Assembly (NCBI GenBank): GCA_023382975.1
Contig: JAHDXO010000040.1
Span: forward strand, 38,882 to 102,881
Direction: 5' to 3'
Length of the DNA stretch: 64,000 nt
Source of the DNA: Pirellulaceae bacterium
GTDB taxonomy: Bacteria; Planctomycetota; Planctomycetia; Pirellulales; Pirellulaceae
Shown: positions 35,914 through 45,080 of the stretch, in pieces
How the letters are laid out: the number at the start of each line of letters is the position of its first letter
Numbering within the stretch: position 1 is the first letter of the stretch
Program-made: the position numbers and the translations under genes
Notes under the pieces: generated by a model
Database searches by the model: none
What the model saw: the letters and a program-made list of their open reading frames with translations, nothing else
What the model was told of the DNA's origin: nothing

Positions 35914-35929
35914 GATCGAGATCGCACCA

Positions 35930-36029
35930 TAATCTCTCACGTAATCTTTCACACAATCTCTCACCCCATTTCCCCGGCTCCGAAGGCGTAGGAGGAGATT
36001 AGGTGAAAGATTACGTGAAAGATTAGGTG
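35930..36029. repeat. Large imperfect inverted repeat made of 11-bp units
   Basis: Left arm 35930-35960 and right arm 35999-36029 pair at about 28 of 31 positions. Each arm consists of copies of AATCTTTCAC or AATCTCTCAC in opposite orientation. It lies between rpiA and the PhyH gene, may fold in RNA and could act as a terminator for rpiA or as a repeat element. Confidence 0.75.
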
Positions 36030-36079
36030 GGAGAGCCCCCCTTATTCCCCGGTTTCATTTTTCGAAAATGGAGAAGCCT

Positions 36080-36925
36080 ATGACGAAGCGACCATTGACC
36101 GACGAGCAGGTGGCCCGGTTTCATGAAGACGGGTACTTGTTTGTCGAGCACTTCCTGGACGAAGAAGAGACCCGCTTGCTCCAGCAAGCCTGCCGTGCCG
36201 ACTCGCTGATGCAGCAACGGGCCATGGACGTCCGGGACTCGGCCGGGCGGCGGACGAACCTGTCCCTGTGGAACCACCCTGGCGACGACATCTACGGAGT
36301 GATCGCGCGCTGCGAGCGGATGGTGGATTCGGTCGAGCAACTGCTCGGGGACGAAGTCTACCACTACCATTCGAAACTGAGCGCCAAGGAGCCCCGCGTG
36401 GGCGGCGCCTGGGAGTGGCATCAGGACTACGGCTACTGGTACAAGAACGGCTGTTTGTTCCCCGACATGCTCAGCGTGTTCCTCGCCATCGATCCTTGCA
36501 CCAAGCAAAATGGTTGCATGCAGGTGCTGCGCGGCTCGCACAAAATGGGCCGCATCGAGCACGGCTTTGCGGGCGAGCAGACCGGCGCGGACATGGAGCG
36601 CGTCGAGCAGGCCAAGAAGCGGCTCGAACTGGTGTACTGCGAGATGCAGCCCGGCACCGCCTTGCTCTTCCACGGCAACACGCTGCACGCGTCCGAGGCC
36701 AATCTGAGCGAACATCCGCGCTGGGGCCTGATCTGCTGCTACAACACCAAGCACAACGACCCCTACAAGGAACATCATCATCCCCGCTACACGCCGCTGG
36801 TCAAACTGCCCGACTCGGCGATCAAGGAAACCGGCGCGAAGCCCACGGCGGCCACGCAGCGATTCCTGCAACAGGACCAAGACGACACCACGCGGCGTCT
36901 GGAAGTGGAAGCGGGCCGCTCATGA
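36080..36925 (+). CDS. Phytanoyl-CoA dioxygenase (PhyH) family protein
   Basis: A 281-residue Fe(II)/2-oxoglutarate-dependent oxygenase. GGAWEWHQDYGYWYKNGCLF provides the His-x-Asp iron ligands and LLFHGNTLHASEANLSEHPR provides the distal His, with the 2-oxoglutarate-binding Arg nearby. LTDEQVARFHEDGYLFVEHF is the typical N-terminus. The start at 36080 has GGAG 6 nt upstream; the ATG at 36068 is an alternative. It overlaps the next gene by 4 bp (ATGA), so the two form a unit. The substrate is unknown. Confidence 0.87.
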   Translation: MTKRPLTDEQVARFHEDGYLFVEHFLDEEETRLLQQACRADSLMQQRAMDVRDSAGRRTNLSLWNHPGDDIYGVIARCERMVDSVEQLLGDEVYHYHSKLSAKEPRVGGAWEWHQDYGYWYKNGCLFPDMLSVFLAIDPCTKQNGCMQVLRGSHKMGRIEHGFAGEQTGADMERVEQAKKRLELVYCEMQPGTALLFHGNTLHASEANLSEHPRWGLICCYNTKHNDPYKEHHHPRYTPLVKLPDSAIKETGAKPTAATQRFLQQDQDDTTRRLEVEAGRS

Positions 36926-38043
36926 CCGGACTCGCGGAATTCTCGCTGGACCTGGACTACCTGCCGCGGCTGCCGCACGACAGAAGTCCGGCGATCGGCT
37001 GCATCGGGGCCGGCTTCATCATGGCCGACTGCCACCTGGTGGCCTACCGCCAGGCGGGCTTCAACCCGGTGGCGATCGCCTCCCGAAATCCCGACCACGC
37101 GCGCCAAGTCGCGGAGCGCCACGGGTTGACCGCCTATGACGGCTACCATCAGATGCTCGAGAATCGCGACTTGCAGATTGTCGACGTCGCCGTGCCGCCG
37201 GATGTCCAATTCGAGGTCATCCGGCAGATCGTCGAGCGCCACGGCCACATCCGCGGCATCCTGGCGCAGAAGCCGCTGGGAGTGAATTACGCTCAAGCGG
37301 CCGAGATCGTCCGCCTGTGCGAGTCGGCCGGAATCGTGCTGGCCGTGAACCAGAACATGCGGTACGACCATTCGATCCGCGCGTGCAAGAGCTTGTTGGA
37401 GCGCCGTCTGTTAGGCGACCCGGTTTTCGCCTCCATCGACATGCGCGCCATCCCGCATTGGATGCCCTGGCAACAACGACAGGGCTGGGTCACGCTGCGG
37501 ATCATGTCGATCCACCATCTGGACACGTTCCGCTATCTGTTCGGCGATCCGCGCCGCGTGTTCGCCAGCGTGCGTCCCGATCCGCGGACGGCCGCGCAGT
37601 TCGAACACCGCGACGGGATCTGTCTGTACATTCTGGAGTACGACAGTCAACTGCGCGCCGCCGCGTGGGACGACGTCTGGACGGGACCGGCCCGCGAAGG
37701 CGCCGAGGCCGACATCGGCATCCGCTGGCGCGTCGAAGGAACCGAAGGCTTGGCGCGCGGCACCATCGGCTGGCCCAACTACCCCCACCGCACGCCCAGC
37801 ACGCTGGACTTTACCACCTGCCATCGGCCCGGGTACTGGTTCCAGCCGCGCTGGAACGAAGTCTGGTTTCCTGACGCCTTCGTCGGACCGATGGCCCAGT
37901 TGCTGTGCGCGATGGAGCAGGGCACCGAGCCCGAGATCAGCGGCCGGGACAACCTCCGCACGATGGCCCTGGTCGACGCCTGCTACCTGTCCGTCGAACA
38001 ACACCGCGCCGTCGAATTGTCGGAACTGCTGGGCGAAAGCTGA
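36922..38043 (+). CDS. Gfo/Idh/MocA-family oxidoreductase
   Basis: A 373-residue NAD(P)-dependent sugar or inositol dehydrogenase-like protein. IGCIGAGFIMADCHLVAYRQ is the Rossmann loop, LQIVDVAVPPDVQFEVIRQI follows, and ILAQKPLGVNYAQAAEIV is the catalytic-Lys region (usual EKP is QKP here). VNQNMRYDHSIRACKSLLE and the later MSIHHLDTFRYLFG supply the substrate-binding residues. It is coupled to the PhyH gene, suggesting sequential oxidation of the same compound, which is inference. Confidence 0.87.
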   Translation: MTGLAEFSLDLDYLPRLPHDRSPAIGCIGAGFIMADCHLVAYRQAGFNPVAIASRNPDHARQVAERHGLTAYDGYHQMLENRDLQIVDVAVPPDVQFEVIRQIVERHGHIRGILAQKPLGVNYAQAAEIVRLCESAGIVLAVNQNMRYDHSIRACKSLLERRLLGDPVFASIDMRAIPHWMPWQQRQGWVTLRIMSIHHLDTFRYLFGDPRRVFASVRPDPRTAAQFEHRDGICLYILEYDSQLRAAAWDDVWTGPAREGAEADIGIRWRVEGTEGLARGTIGWPNYPHRTPSTLDFTTCHRPGYWFQPRWNEVWFPDAFVGPMAQLLCAMEQGTEPEISGRDNLRTMALVDACYLSVEQHRAVELSELLGES

Positions 38044-38063
38044 CGTCCGAAAACACAGATCAG

Positions 38064-38190
38064 TCCGTCTCCTTGCTGCTCCCCGCCGAGCTTGCTCGGT
38101 GGAAGCCATGATTTTGCACTACGGAACGCTCCGTCTCCTTGCTGCTCCCCGCCGAGCTTGCTCGGTGGAAGCCATGATTTTGCACTACGG
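38064..38190. repeat. Tandem pair of a 61-bp repeat
   Basis: Two identical 61-bp units, 38064-38124 and 38130-38190, are separated by 5 bp. Each contains TTGCTCGGTGGAAGCCATG near its centre and ends TTTTGCACTACGG. They carry no gene and lie downstream of the oxidoreductase, before a convergent small gene. Confidence 0.9.
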
Positions 38191-38214
38191 TGGATTTCGC
38201 CTCCGCCGCCCCGT

Positions 38215-38487
38215 TCAATCCAATTTCCGCCGGTACGCGTCCCGTTCGCGGCGAGTGGCTTCAAGATCGAACATCAGGTACTTCATGTCCAGACGCAACT
38301 GGCCGAGCGCTTCCTGGACCTGGTGCAAGATCTTCCGGCGGCGTTTGGTGCTCTGCACCACGCGATCCAACAGTGGCTGGAGCCGGTGGCGGTAGGCAGC
38401 GGGCAGACTCTCGACGCCCCCGATCAATTCGATAAGGTCTGCGGGCAGGTCTTCTTCGAGTAGTTCGCTGGGCAGTTCGGGCGTCAT
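38215..38487 (-). CDS. Small hypothetical protein, helical
   Basis: A 90-residue protein, MTPELPSELLEEDLPADLIE then LIGGVESLPAAYRHRLQPLLDR, ending in a basic, coiled-coil-like stretch (LDMKYLMFDLEATRRERDAYRRK). Its even composition supports real coding. The family is not recognised. The longer frame back to 38607 begins in non-coding-looking sequence. Confidence 0.55.
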   Translation of the reverse strand: MTPELPSELLEEDLPADLIELIGGVESLPAAYRHRLQPLLDRVVQSTKRRRKILHQVQEALGQLRLDMKYLMFDLEATRRERDAYRRKLD

Positions 38488-38801
38488 GCAACGATACTCC
38501 GTCGCGTCGGGAGTTCCATGCCAGCATTGACAGCAGATCGTGTGCCGCCGGATTCGCAACGCGGCATCGGCAGCGCAAATGGCGTTGCCACAAGGGTTTT
38601 TTGTCAACGTCCTTGCCCGAGGGGCCGCGGTCGACGAGGCAAAAAATCATCACTTTGACCTGTTCGTGCAACGCAAATGCTGATACAAGCCCGGCTTACG
38701 TCGATCCTTCTGAAACTCCCCGGCGTTGTTTTTTGGCAACGCGGCCCGCGTTCGAGTGATGCGGCATCGAGACGCGCGCGGCGCCGCGGGTTTGGTCGCC
38801 C
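38488..38801. other. Intergenic region with no supported gene
   Basis: A 314-bp region between two divergent genes. It has several open frames but none with protein-like sequence or a start signal. No repeat or RNA gene is seen; it probably holds the two promoters. Confidence 0.5.
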
Positions 38802-41540
38802 ATGGTCTCCCCATTCCACAGACTGCCGCCGTCGCGCTGCGTGTTCCGCGGTCTGCTGGCGGTATGTCTGCTGCTGAGCGCCGCACCGTCCGCAGCCGAC
38901 CACCGCGATTCGTTCGAGTCGGCCGAGGTCAGTTGGCAGGTGACCGATGCAGACTGCCCGGTGCGGCTCGAACGACACCAGCGGGACTTTCGCGTCGCCC
39001 GTTCGGGAAACGCCAGCGAGCACGTTGCGATCACGGCCGGCCGCGGCACCTATGTCTACCTGGTCTACCCGATTCGTCACGCTCGGGTGATCGCCGAGTG
39101 GGGACCGAGTCTCTGGGTGCAAGCCGACCGGCCGGGCATGCAGCTCATGGCGCGCGTCGTCCTGCCTCGGACGCAGGATCCGCGCACCGGCGCCCCGTTG
39201 ACGACCCTGCTGCGAGGCGACATCTACGAGCGTTTGGGCGCCTGGCAGCAGCTCTGGATCCATCGCCCCGACCAACTTCTGGAACGCCAGGTGCGATCGC
39301 TCCGTTCGCAGTTCGGGCCCGACATCGACGCGCGCGAAGCCTACGTCGACATGATCGTCTTGAACGCCTACGGCGGCGTCGGCACCACGCAGTTGTGGCT
39401 GGACGATCTCGAAATCCGCGGCCAGGTGCCTGCGGCATCGTCGACTCCGTCCGATCCATCGGGCGGTCCGGGCGGCGTAATGCCCCCCGGTGACGATCTG
39501 ATCGCCTCCTTGCCAAGACCCGGCAGCGTGGAAGTCAAACTCAGCGGCTCGGTGCTGACCGTGGGCGGAGCCCCTTTCTTCCCGCGAGTCATCGAATCGA
39601 ACGGCGAATCCTTGGAATGGCTACAGTCCCTGGGCTTCAATGCGGTCAAGTTGTCCGCCGCGCCGACGGCCGTTCAAATGCGCGAAGCGAATCGGCTGGG
39701 AATCTGGTTGATTGCCCCGCCGCCGAACGATCTGGCGATCAGCCCGGCGCACGACCGCGTCCTGGCCTGGGACTTGGGCAGCGGCCTGGCCGATCCGCAA
39801 TTGGAACTGACGCGCCAGCGTGTCGCCGACTTGCGCAAGGTGGATATCCGGCCCGAGCGAGTGCTGATCGCCGAGCCGTCCGAGCGGGCGTGGAGCTACA
39901 GCCGCTTGGCCAATTTCCTGGTCCTGCGGGCGTCGCCGATCGGCACCAGCTTGTCGCTGCCGCGGCAAGCCCAGGCGCTACGCGAGCAGCCGACGCTCGC
40001 GCGGCCGGGCACGCCGGTCTGGACCGCGATTGCCACCGAGCCGCCCGCCGCCCTGTTCGATCAGTGGTCCGCCCTGGGCCTCGGCCCCCCGCCGTCGCTG
40101 TCGGCGGAACCGGAGCAGATTCGGCTGCTGGCCTACACGGCGATGGCCAGCGGCGCGCGCGGGTTGATCTTCGCGTCGCGTTCGCCCCTGGATCGAACCG
40201 ACGCGGACACGCTCAGCCGCGTTCGCGCGCTGAAACAACTGAACTTGGAAATGCAGACCATCGCGCCCTGGCTGGTCGCAGGGACTCGGCAGGCGGATGT
40301 GGACAGCGGACGCGACGACGTGAGTGTCAGCGTGCTGCAAACCGAACGCGCGCAACTGCTGATCATCCTCAGCCAGGATCCCCACCATCAATACACTCGC
40401 GGTCCGGCCGCTCGGGCGCCCTTGTCCCTGGTTGTCCCGAGCGCTGCGAACTCGCCTCAGTTGTATCGGCTGACTCCGGGCGGACTGCGGACGATGACGC
40501 CGCGCCGAGTCGCGGGCGGGATCCGTTTGACGCTGGACGAAGTCCACTTGGTGAACTTGGTGGTGATCGCCCAGGAACCGCTCGTCTTGAATCATCTGGC
40601 GCGTTCGCTCGCCGGATCGAAGGCCGAACTGGCAAGCCTCATGCGCGACACGGCCGCGGGACAAATCGAGCTGGTCGAAGCGATCCATCGGCAACTGGCC
40701 GGTCCGGTCTCGCTGACCGGCGTCGATTCCCGATTGCAGCAGGCTCGGGCCAACCTGCAACACGCCGAATACCTGCTTGGCGTTCGCGATCTCGCGGCCG
40801 GCTACGAATTCGCCGAGAAGGCGTTGGAAGGGCTGTCGCACGTCCGCCGGAAGGATTGGGAGACCGCCGCTGGTACGTTCGCATCGCCCGCGGCCAGTCC
40901 CTACTGCACCATGCTGGCCGCCTTGCCGCTGCATTGGGAAATGGCGCGCCGCCTGCAAGCGGCGCCGGCGTGGAGCGCCAATCTGCTGCCGGCCGGCGAT
41001 TTTGAGGACTTGACGCATCTTCGCCAAACCGGCTGGCAGAACCTGGCCAGCGAGAGCCGCCACGTCGCGACGTCCGTCGATTTGAGCAGCGAAGCGCCGT
41101 CCGGCGGCAACTTCGCACTGCGGCTGGCCGCCGCGGCGCAAGGTTCCGGCGATCCGGCCGTGATCTTCGAGGCACCGTTGTTGCGCATCGTTTCGGCTCC
41201 GGTGTACGTCCGCCGAGGCCAATTGGTCCGCTGGCACGGCTCGGTCCGGATTCCTCGCGCGATTGACCGCAGTCCCCACGGACTGAAGATCTACGACTCG
41301 GTCGGCGGCGATTCCTTGGCCCTGCGCTGGTACGAGACTGACGGCTGGCAACCGTTCATCGCCTACCGGGCCGCGACGCAAGACGGCCAAGTCACATTGA
41401 CCTTCGAACTGACCGGGCTGGGCGAAGTCGCTCTCGACGACGTGGAGATCGCCGTCCACGACCCCATCGGCGACGCCTACGTCAACCCGGCCATCGATCA
41501 AGCCCGCCGTCTGCCCGCCGTCGCCGACACCCTCCGCTGA
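38802..41540 (+). CDS. Large secreted protein with carbohydrate-active-like layout
   Basis: A 912-residue exported protein. The signal peptide reads CVFRGLLAVCLLLSAAPSAA. Residues about 30-210 look like a beta-sandwich (AYVDMIVLNAYGGVGTTQLW, then LDDLEIRG), as in carbohydrate-binding modules. A Ser/Pro/Gly linker follows at about 210-235. The middle part (about 240-480) may be a TIM barrel, beginning VLTVGGAPFFPRVIESNG and SLEWLQSLGFNAVKL, like the glycoside hydrolase opening. The C-terminal 220 residues form a second beta-sandwich ending in LTFELTGLGEVALDDVEI. No catalytic residues can be named and no family is recognised with confidence. Confidence 0.6.
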   Translation: MVSPFHRLPPSRCVFRGLLAVCLLLSAAPSAADHRDSFESAEVSWQVTDADCPVRLERHQRDFRVARSGNASEHVAITAGRGTYVYLVYPIRHARVIAEWGPSLWVQADRPGMQLMARVVLPRTQDPRTGAPLTTLLRGDIYERLGAWQQLWIHRPDQLLERQVRSLRSQFGPDIDAREAYVDMIVLNAYGGVGTTQLWLDDLEIRGQVPAASSTPSDPSGGPGGVMPPGDDLIASLPRPGSVEVKLSGSVLTVGGAPFFPRVIESNGESLEWLQSLGFNAVKLSAAPTAVQMREANRLGIWLIAPPPNDLAISPAHDRVLAWDLGSGLADPQLELTRQRVADLRKVDIRPERVLIAEPSERAWSYSRLANFLVLRASPIGTSLSLPRQAQALREQPTLARPGTPVWTAIATEPPAALFDQWSALGLGPPPSLSAEPEQIRLLAYTAMASGARGLIFASRSPLDRTDADTLSRVRALKQLNLEMQTIAPWLVAGTRQADVDSGRDDVSVSVLQTERAQLLIILSQDPHHQYTRGPAARAPLSLVVPSAANSPQLYRLTPGGLRTMTPRRVAGGIRLTLDEVHLVNLVVIAQEPLVLNHLARSLAGSKAELASLMRDTAAGQIELVEAIHRQLAGPVSLTGVDSRLQQARANLQHAEYLLGVRDLAAGYEFAEKALEGLSHVRRKDWETAAGTFASPAASPYCTMLAALPLHWEMARRLQAAPAWSANLLPAGDFEDLTHLRQTGWQNLASESRHVATSVDLSSEAPSGGNFALRLAAAAQGSGDPAVIFEAPLLRIVSAPVYVRRGQLVRWHGSVRIPRAIDRSPHGLKIYDSVGGDSLALRWYETDGWQPFIAYRAATQDGQVTLTFELTGLGEVALDDVEIAVHDPIGDAYVNPAIDQARRLPAVADTLR

Positions 41541-42051
41541 CGGGCCGCCGCCAGTTGGACACCCGCTTCCCGTTCCTGCTGTCCTCGCCGGACTTCATCG
41601 CCACAGCGCTGTTTGCAGGGCAAACAGCGGATCTCAGCGGCGACGTCAGGTTGGGTGCGGCTCGTCAAGCCGCTGGCTGGATCGCCGTTCGCAGTCGAAT
41701 TCGAAGAAGCGGCGTCAGGTCCACACACACATCGACCGCTTTCTCTTGGTGTCGCCGCAAAGGCTGACGGAACTGCTTGCGATGGCTCGCTCCCGGTGAT
41801 AGGATCTGGCGACAAGTGATGTTCGGGAGCCGGATGCGTTGACGGCACACGTCCGGTTCCGTGCGGGGGGTGGGGTCAATCGCCAGGGGCGAGACCCTGT
41901 GACACCACCGGAGGAAACGGGTGGCCGCAGGAGATCCAAACATCGTCCAGAATCGCAGAGCCCCAGCCCGACTCGCCACGAGGCGGCGACCGGGTGCGAA
42001 CTTCAATCTGAATCACGCTCGCCGTCCGCGTGATCGGGCCCGTTATCCACC
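41541..42051. other. Gene-free region holding a retroelement remnant
   Basis: This 511-bp stretch has no supported gene. It includes a group II intron domain V-like hairpin at 41827-41859 and G-rich sequence after it. Its odd composition, next to an accessory region, suggests inserted and decayed DNA. Confidence 0.5.
41827..41859 (+). ncRNA. Group II intron domain V-like remnant
   Basis: This 33-nt segment starts GAGCCGGATGCG and ends CACACGTCCGGTTC. GAGCCGGA pairs with TCCGGTTC in the fashion of domain V (an AGC-containing basal stem, a second stem, a GNRA-like loop position occupied here by GACG). No reverse transcriptase gene is present upstream, so only the intron's 3' portion, or a domain V look-alike, remains. 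Confidence 0.5.
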
Positions 42052-42762
42052 ATGAGCATCAAACGCGAATCCAGCGGATTCTATGAATGGCATGACCACG
42101 TGAAGGGTGTGCCCGGTCTCGGCATTGAGACTGACCGTGTCGACGAATGCGTCGCATACTACCACGCTCACGGCTTTCGTGGGCTGTTCGGCCATGAAGG
42201 CTTTGGATTCCAGCAGGACAATCTCGATTTCCTGGCACGCACCACCAATGCCAAGTGGCTTTGGTTCTGGGACGTATCGCTCAAGAACATTGACCCCATC
42301 TACGAACTGAGCGATCTGACGTTGATCGGCATTCATCCCAAGCGGCCGGGAATCGATTTTTCCCGTTTCCCCGCGCTGAAGACCTTGATCAATCACTGGC
42401 TCAAAGCTGACAAAGGTATTTCAGAATCGACGACCACCGAATACCACCTGTGGCACTTCAAACCGTCATCGAAATCATTTGATGGACTTGAGATTCCAAC
42501 AGGCGTGAAAGAACTGCATTTGAATTGGGCCAACCCAGCCAGTCTGGATGGGCTGCCTGTCATGAAAACGCTGAAGTCGCTGGAGATTCATCGTTGTCGA
42601 AATCTGCGGGATTTGTCCGCTCTGCCTCGCATCGCGCCCAATTTACAGAAGCTGCTAACCACGACATCATCGCGAATTGACGCCACGGCTGGAGTGCTGG
42701 ATCACCCGAAGCTCAAAACCGCATTGATGGATGGTAAACCTATCGTCGGAACAGGCGGATAA
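42052..42762 (+). CDS. LRR-like hypothetical protein
   Basis: A 236-residue protein. It has several leucine-rich short repeats: LSDLTLIGIHPKRPGIDFS, FPALKTLINHW, TGVKELHLNWANPASLDGLP and MKTLKSLEIHRCRNLRDLSA. No signal peptide. The family function is unknown. The coding potential is good, with a clear start and stop, and it sits next to a decayed restriction system, so it may belong to the same accessory block. Confidence 0.65.
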   Translation: MSIKRESSGFYEWHDHVKGVPGLGIETDRVDECVAYYHAHGFRGLFGHEGFGFQQDNLDFLARTTNAKWLWFWDVSLKNIDPIYELSDLTLIGIHPKRPGIDFSRFPALKTLINHWLKADKGISESTTTEYHLWHFKPSSKSFDGLEIPTGVKELHLNWANPASLDGLPVMKTLKSLEIHRCRNLRDLSALPRIAPNLQKLLTTTSSRIDATAGVLDHPKLKTALMDGKPIVGTGG

Positions 42763-42828
42763 CTCCCTGGCGGCGGTCGAGGGCAGACGAGTAACGCTCG
42801 GCTCGCAAAACGTATTGACCCAAGCCGA

Positions 42829-43818
42829 GTGCTACGCTCAGCGAACGACCATCCGCGTGTGCGGCCGTACCAGATCGAAGCCAACCAAGCAAGTGAACAA
42901 GCGATCTCCGAGTATGTCCGGCTGACGCTGGTCGCGATGGCTACCGGAACGGGCAAGACCTTTATGGTGGTCAATAATATCTACCGCCTGATGAAATCGG
43001 GGCTCGCCCGGACGATTCTGTTTCTGGTCGATCGTCATGCACTGGCGGGGCAACAAGCATCGGGACAAATCGCATTTCATCGTGTTCGACTGCTTTGACG
43101 GAACGCTGATGAAGTACTTCCGCGAAGCGACGGCCATCACGGCCGATCCGCATGGACTTCACTGCCACGATGCAGATCCTGCGCGACCAGACGTTCCAAG
43201 CCCTGCTGGTCGATTACTCGCGCCGCGCCCCGAACATTCTTGCGGGCGATCGAGACGGTGGACGAAGTGACTTCCGAGTTCCACATCCGCAGCGGTTCAG
43301 GCCAGGATTTCAAGCCGGAGGATTACCTCGAAGCCTTCTCGCGGTACGTGCGGGAGAATGCCGATCAGATCGAGGCGATCCGCATCGTGCTGGACCGGCC
43401 GCAAGGTTGGAGCACCGAAGCGCTGGCCGAATTGAAGAACCGCTTGATCCAAGCCCCCGATGGATTCACCGTCGAATCGCTCCAGAAGGCCCATCAAGTC
43501 TGCTACAAGAAATCCCTGGTAGACATCATCAGCATGGTCAAGCACGCGGCAAGGAAACAAGAGCCGTTGCTGACGGCTGAGGAACGCGTGGATCGGGCCT
43601 TTCAGCAAATCACGGCCGACCGCCAGTTCACCGGCGCTCAACAACAGTGGCTCGAACGCATCCGCGCCCATCTGATCGAGAACCTGTCCATCGACCCCGA
43701 GGATTTCGACGACCTGCCGGTATTCGCCCGATACGGCGGCTGGGCCAAGGCAGATCGGGATTTCGAGGGCAAGCTGACGGATGTGCTGGCAACCGTGAAC
43801 GGAGCAGTGGCAGCGTAG
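42829..43818 (+). pseudogene. hsdR: Broken hsdR (type I restriction subunit R)
   Basis: Two pieces of an EcoEI-type HsdR helicase/nuclease. 42829-43060 encodes the start of the motor, RPYQIEANQASEQAISE then LVAMATGTGKTFMVVNNIYR, and LFLVDRHALAGQ (Walker A and motif Ia). 43150-43818, with a frame change at about 43240, encodes the helical C-terminus (VTSEFHIRSGSGQDFKPEDY, LTAEERVDRAFQQITADRQF, FARYGGWAKADRDFEGKL). Most of the motor is missing, so it is not functional. Confidence 0.8.
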
Positions 43819-43983
43819 CGGAAAGATCCGGATTCCGAAACTCGAAATCCGAAACAAATTCAAATACCGAAACTCCAATGATCGAAACGGGTGTGACGGG
43901 GTGATTTTGGGCGAGAAGCAATCGTGCTATGTTGGTACAGAGCAACAAATCGAAGTATGGAATCTGGAGGAGGTCTTCGAGCC

Positions 43984-44217
43984 ATGGTGTATTCTGGACA
44001 CGTAAGAGACGGCGTGATCGTTTTGGACGTCCCAGTTGTTCTGCCTGATGGAGCCGCCGTGTCGGTCGAACTTGTGGATGCGGCTAGTGGCGAAACACAG
44101 CCCGATGAATCGACGTTGCTCCAGCGACTGCAATCCGTCGTCGGCACCGCTCGGAACCTGCCCGAGGACGCCGCAAGCAACCTCGACGCATATCTGTACG
44201 GACCACCACAGTCATGA
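43984..44217 (+). CDS. Antitoxin-like protein paired with PIN toxin
   Basis: A 77-residue protein, MVYSGHVRDGVIVLDVPVVL, then PDGAAVSVELVDAASGE: a short beta-rich start of the DUF104/AbrB-like antitoxin type, and an acidic tail. It overlaps the PIN gene by 4 bp (ATGA). GGAGGAGG lies 10 nt before the ATG at 43984. The DNA-binding type is inferred from position and composition. Confidence 0.65.
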   Translation: MVYSGHVRDGVIVLDVPVVLPDGAAVSVELVDAASGETQPDESTLLQRLQSVVGTARNLPEDAASNLDAYLYGPPQS

Positions 44218-44615
44218 AGACGGCCTTTGTAGACACGTCGTTCTATGTTGCCCTGGCAAACTCGCGTGACGCCCTGCATGGTCGAGCCGTGCAGCTCGCC
44301 GGCTCGTACCAGGGCGACTTGGTGACGACAGATTACGTGCTGATCGAAGCGGGCAACTTCTTCGCGAGAATGGAGAATAGGAACGTCTTCGTCAATCTGT
44401 TGGATGCCCTGCAGGCGGATCCAAAGACAACCATTCTGCCAGGTACACGGGAGTTTTTTCTTGCGGGCGCCGCTCGATATCGCAACCGACCAGACAAGGA
44501 CTGGTCTTTGACCGACTGTATTTCCTTTGTCGTCATGGAGCAGTCTGATTTGTCGGATGCCTTTACGGCCGATCACCATTTCGAGCAGGCCGGTTTCACA
44601 GCATGGTTGCGATGA
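44214..44615 (+). CDS. PIN-domain ribonuclease toxin (VapC-like)
   Basis: A 133-residue PIN-domain protein. Acidic residues are in place: FVDTSFYVALAN (Asp7), TTDYVLIEAGNFF (Glu), DWSLTDCISFVVM (Asp) and AFTADHHFEQAGF (Asp). These bind Mg2+ and cut RNA in VapC toxins. Its coupling to the preceding small gene supports a toxin-antitoxin pair. Confidence 0.85.
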   Translation: MKTAFVDTSFYVALANSRDALHGRAVQLAGSYQGDLVTTDYVLIEAGNFFARMENRNVFVNLLDALQADPKTTILPGTREFFLAGAARYRNRPDKDWSLTDCISFVVMEQSDLSDAFTADHHFEQAGFTAWLR

Positions 44616-44638
44616 CCGGCATAGGCAAACGATCAGGT

Positions 44639-45046
44639 GTCGCGCAACCGAATCGGTTCTCCGAGGATTTCGCGTATCAGATTACCCAGAAAGAGTTTAC
44701 GTCTTTGATGTCGCAAATTGCGATATCAAACACCGAACGCGGCGGGCGTCGAAAGCCGCCCTGGGTGTTCACCGAACACGGCGTGGCCATGCTGTCCAGC
44801 GTACTGCGATCTCCCACCGCAGTGCAAGTGAACATCGAGATCATGCGCGCCGTCGTGCAGATGCGCCGCTTGATGGGCACCCCCGGCGAACTGGTCGAGC
44901 AACTCCGGCGACTCGACGAAACCGTCCAGTTACACGACGATCAGATCCGAGCGATCGCCGAAGTCCTGAACCGCTTGATGGCCAACCCCGAAGCAACCAA
45001 ACGACGGATCGGATTCCACGCGCCAAGCGAAGAGAGGCAGGCATGA
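44639..45046 (+). pseudogene. ORF6N-domain protein, N-terminus lost
   Basis: The frame reads QPNRFSEDFAYQITQKEF, then SQIAISNTERGGRRKPPWVF and TEHGVAMLSSVLRSPTAVQV, which matches the second half of ORF6N (KilA-N-like) DNA-binding proteins. The usual first 40 residues (a DLAELYGV-like region) are absent, so this is truncated. Such genes often sit in type I restriction loci. Confidence 0.75.
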
Positions 45047-45080
45047 AGCGACATTTGGATGGAGAGCATTACGATTTTGG

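Noticed and set aside
38604..39275. A 223-residue minus-strand frame before the large secreted protein
   Set aside because: It overlaps the signal peptide and first domain of a better supported gene and has no protein-like features.
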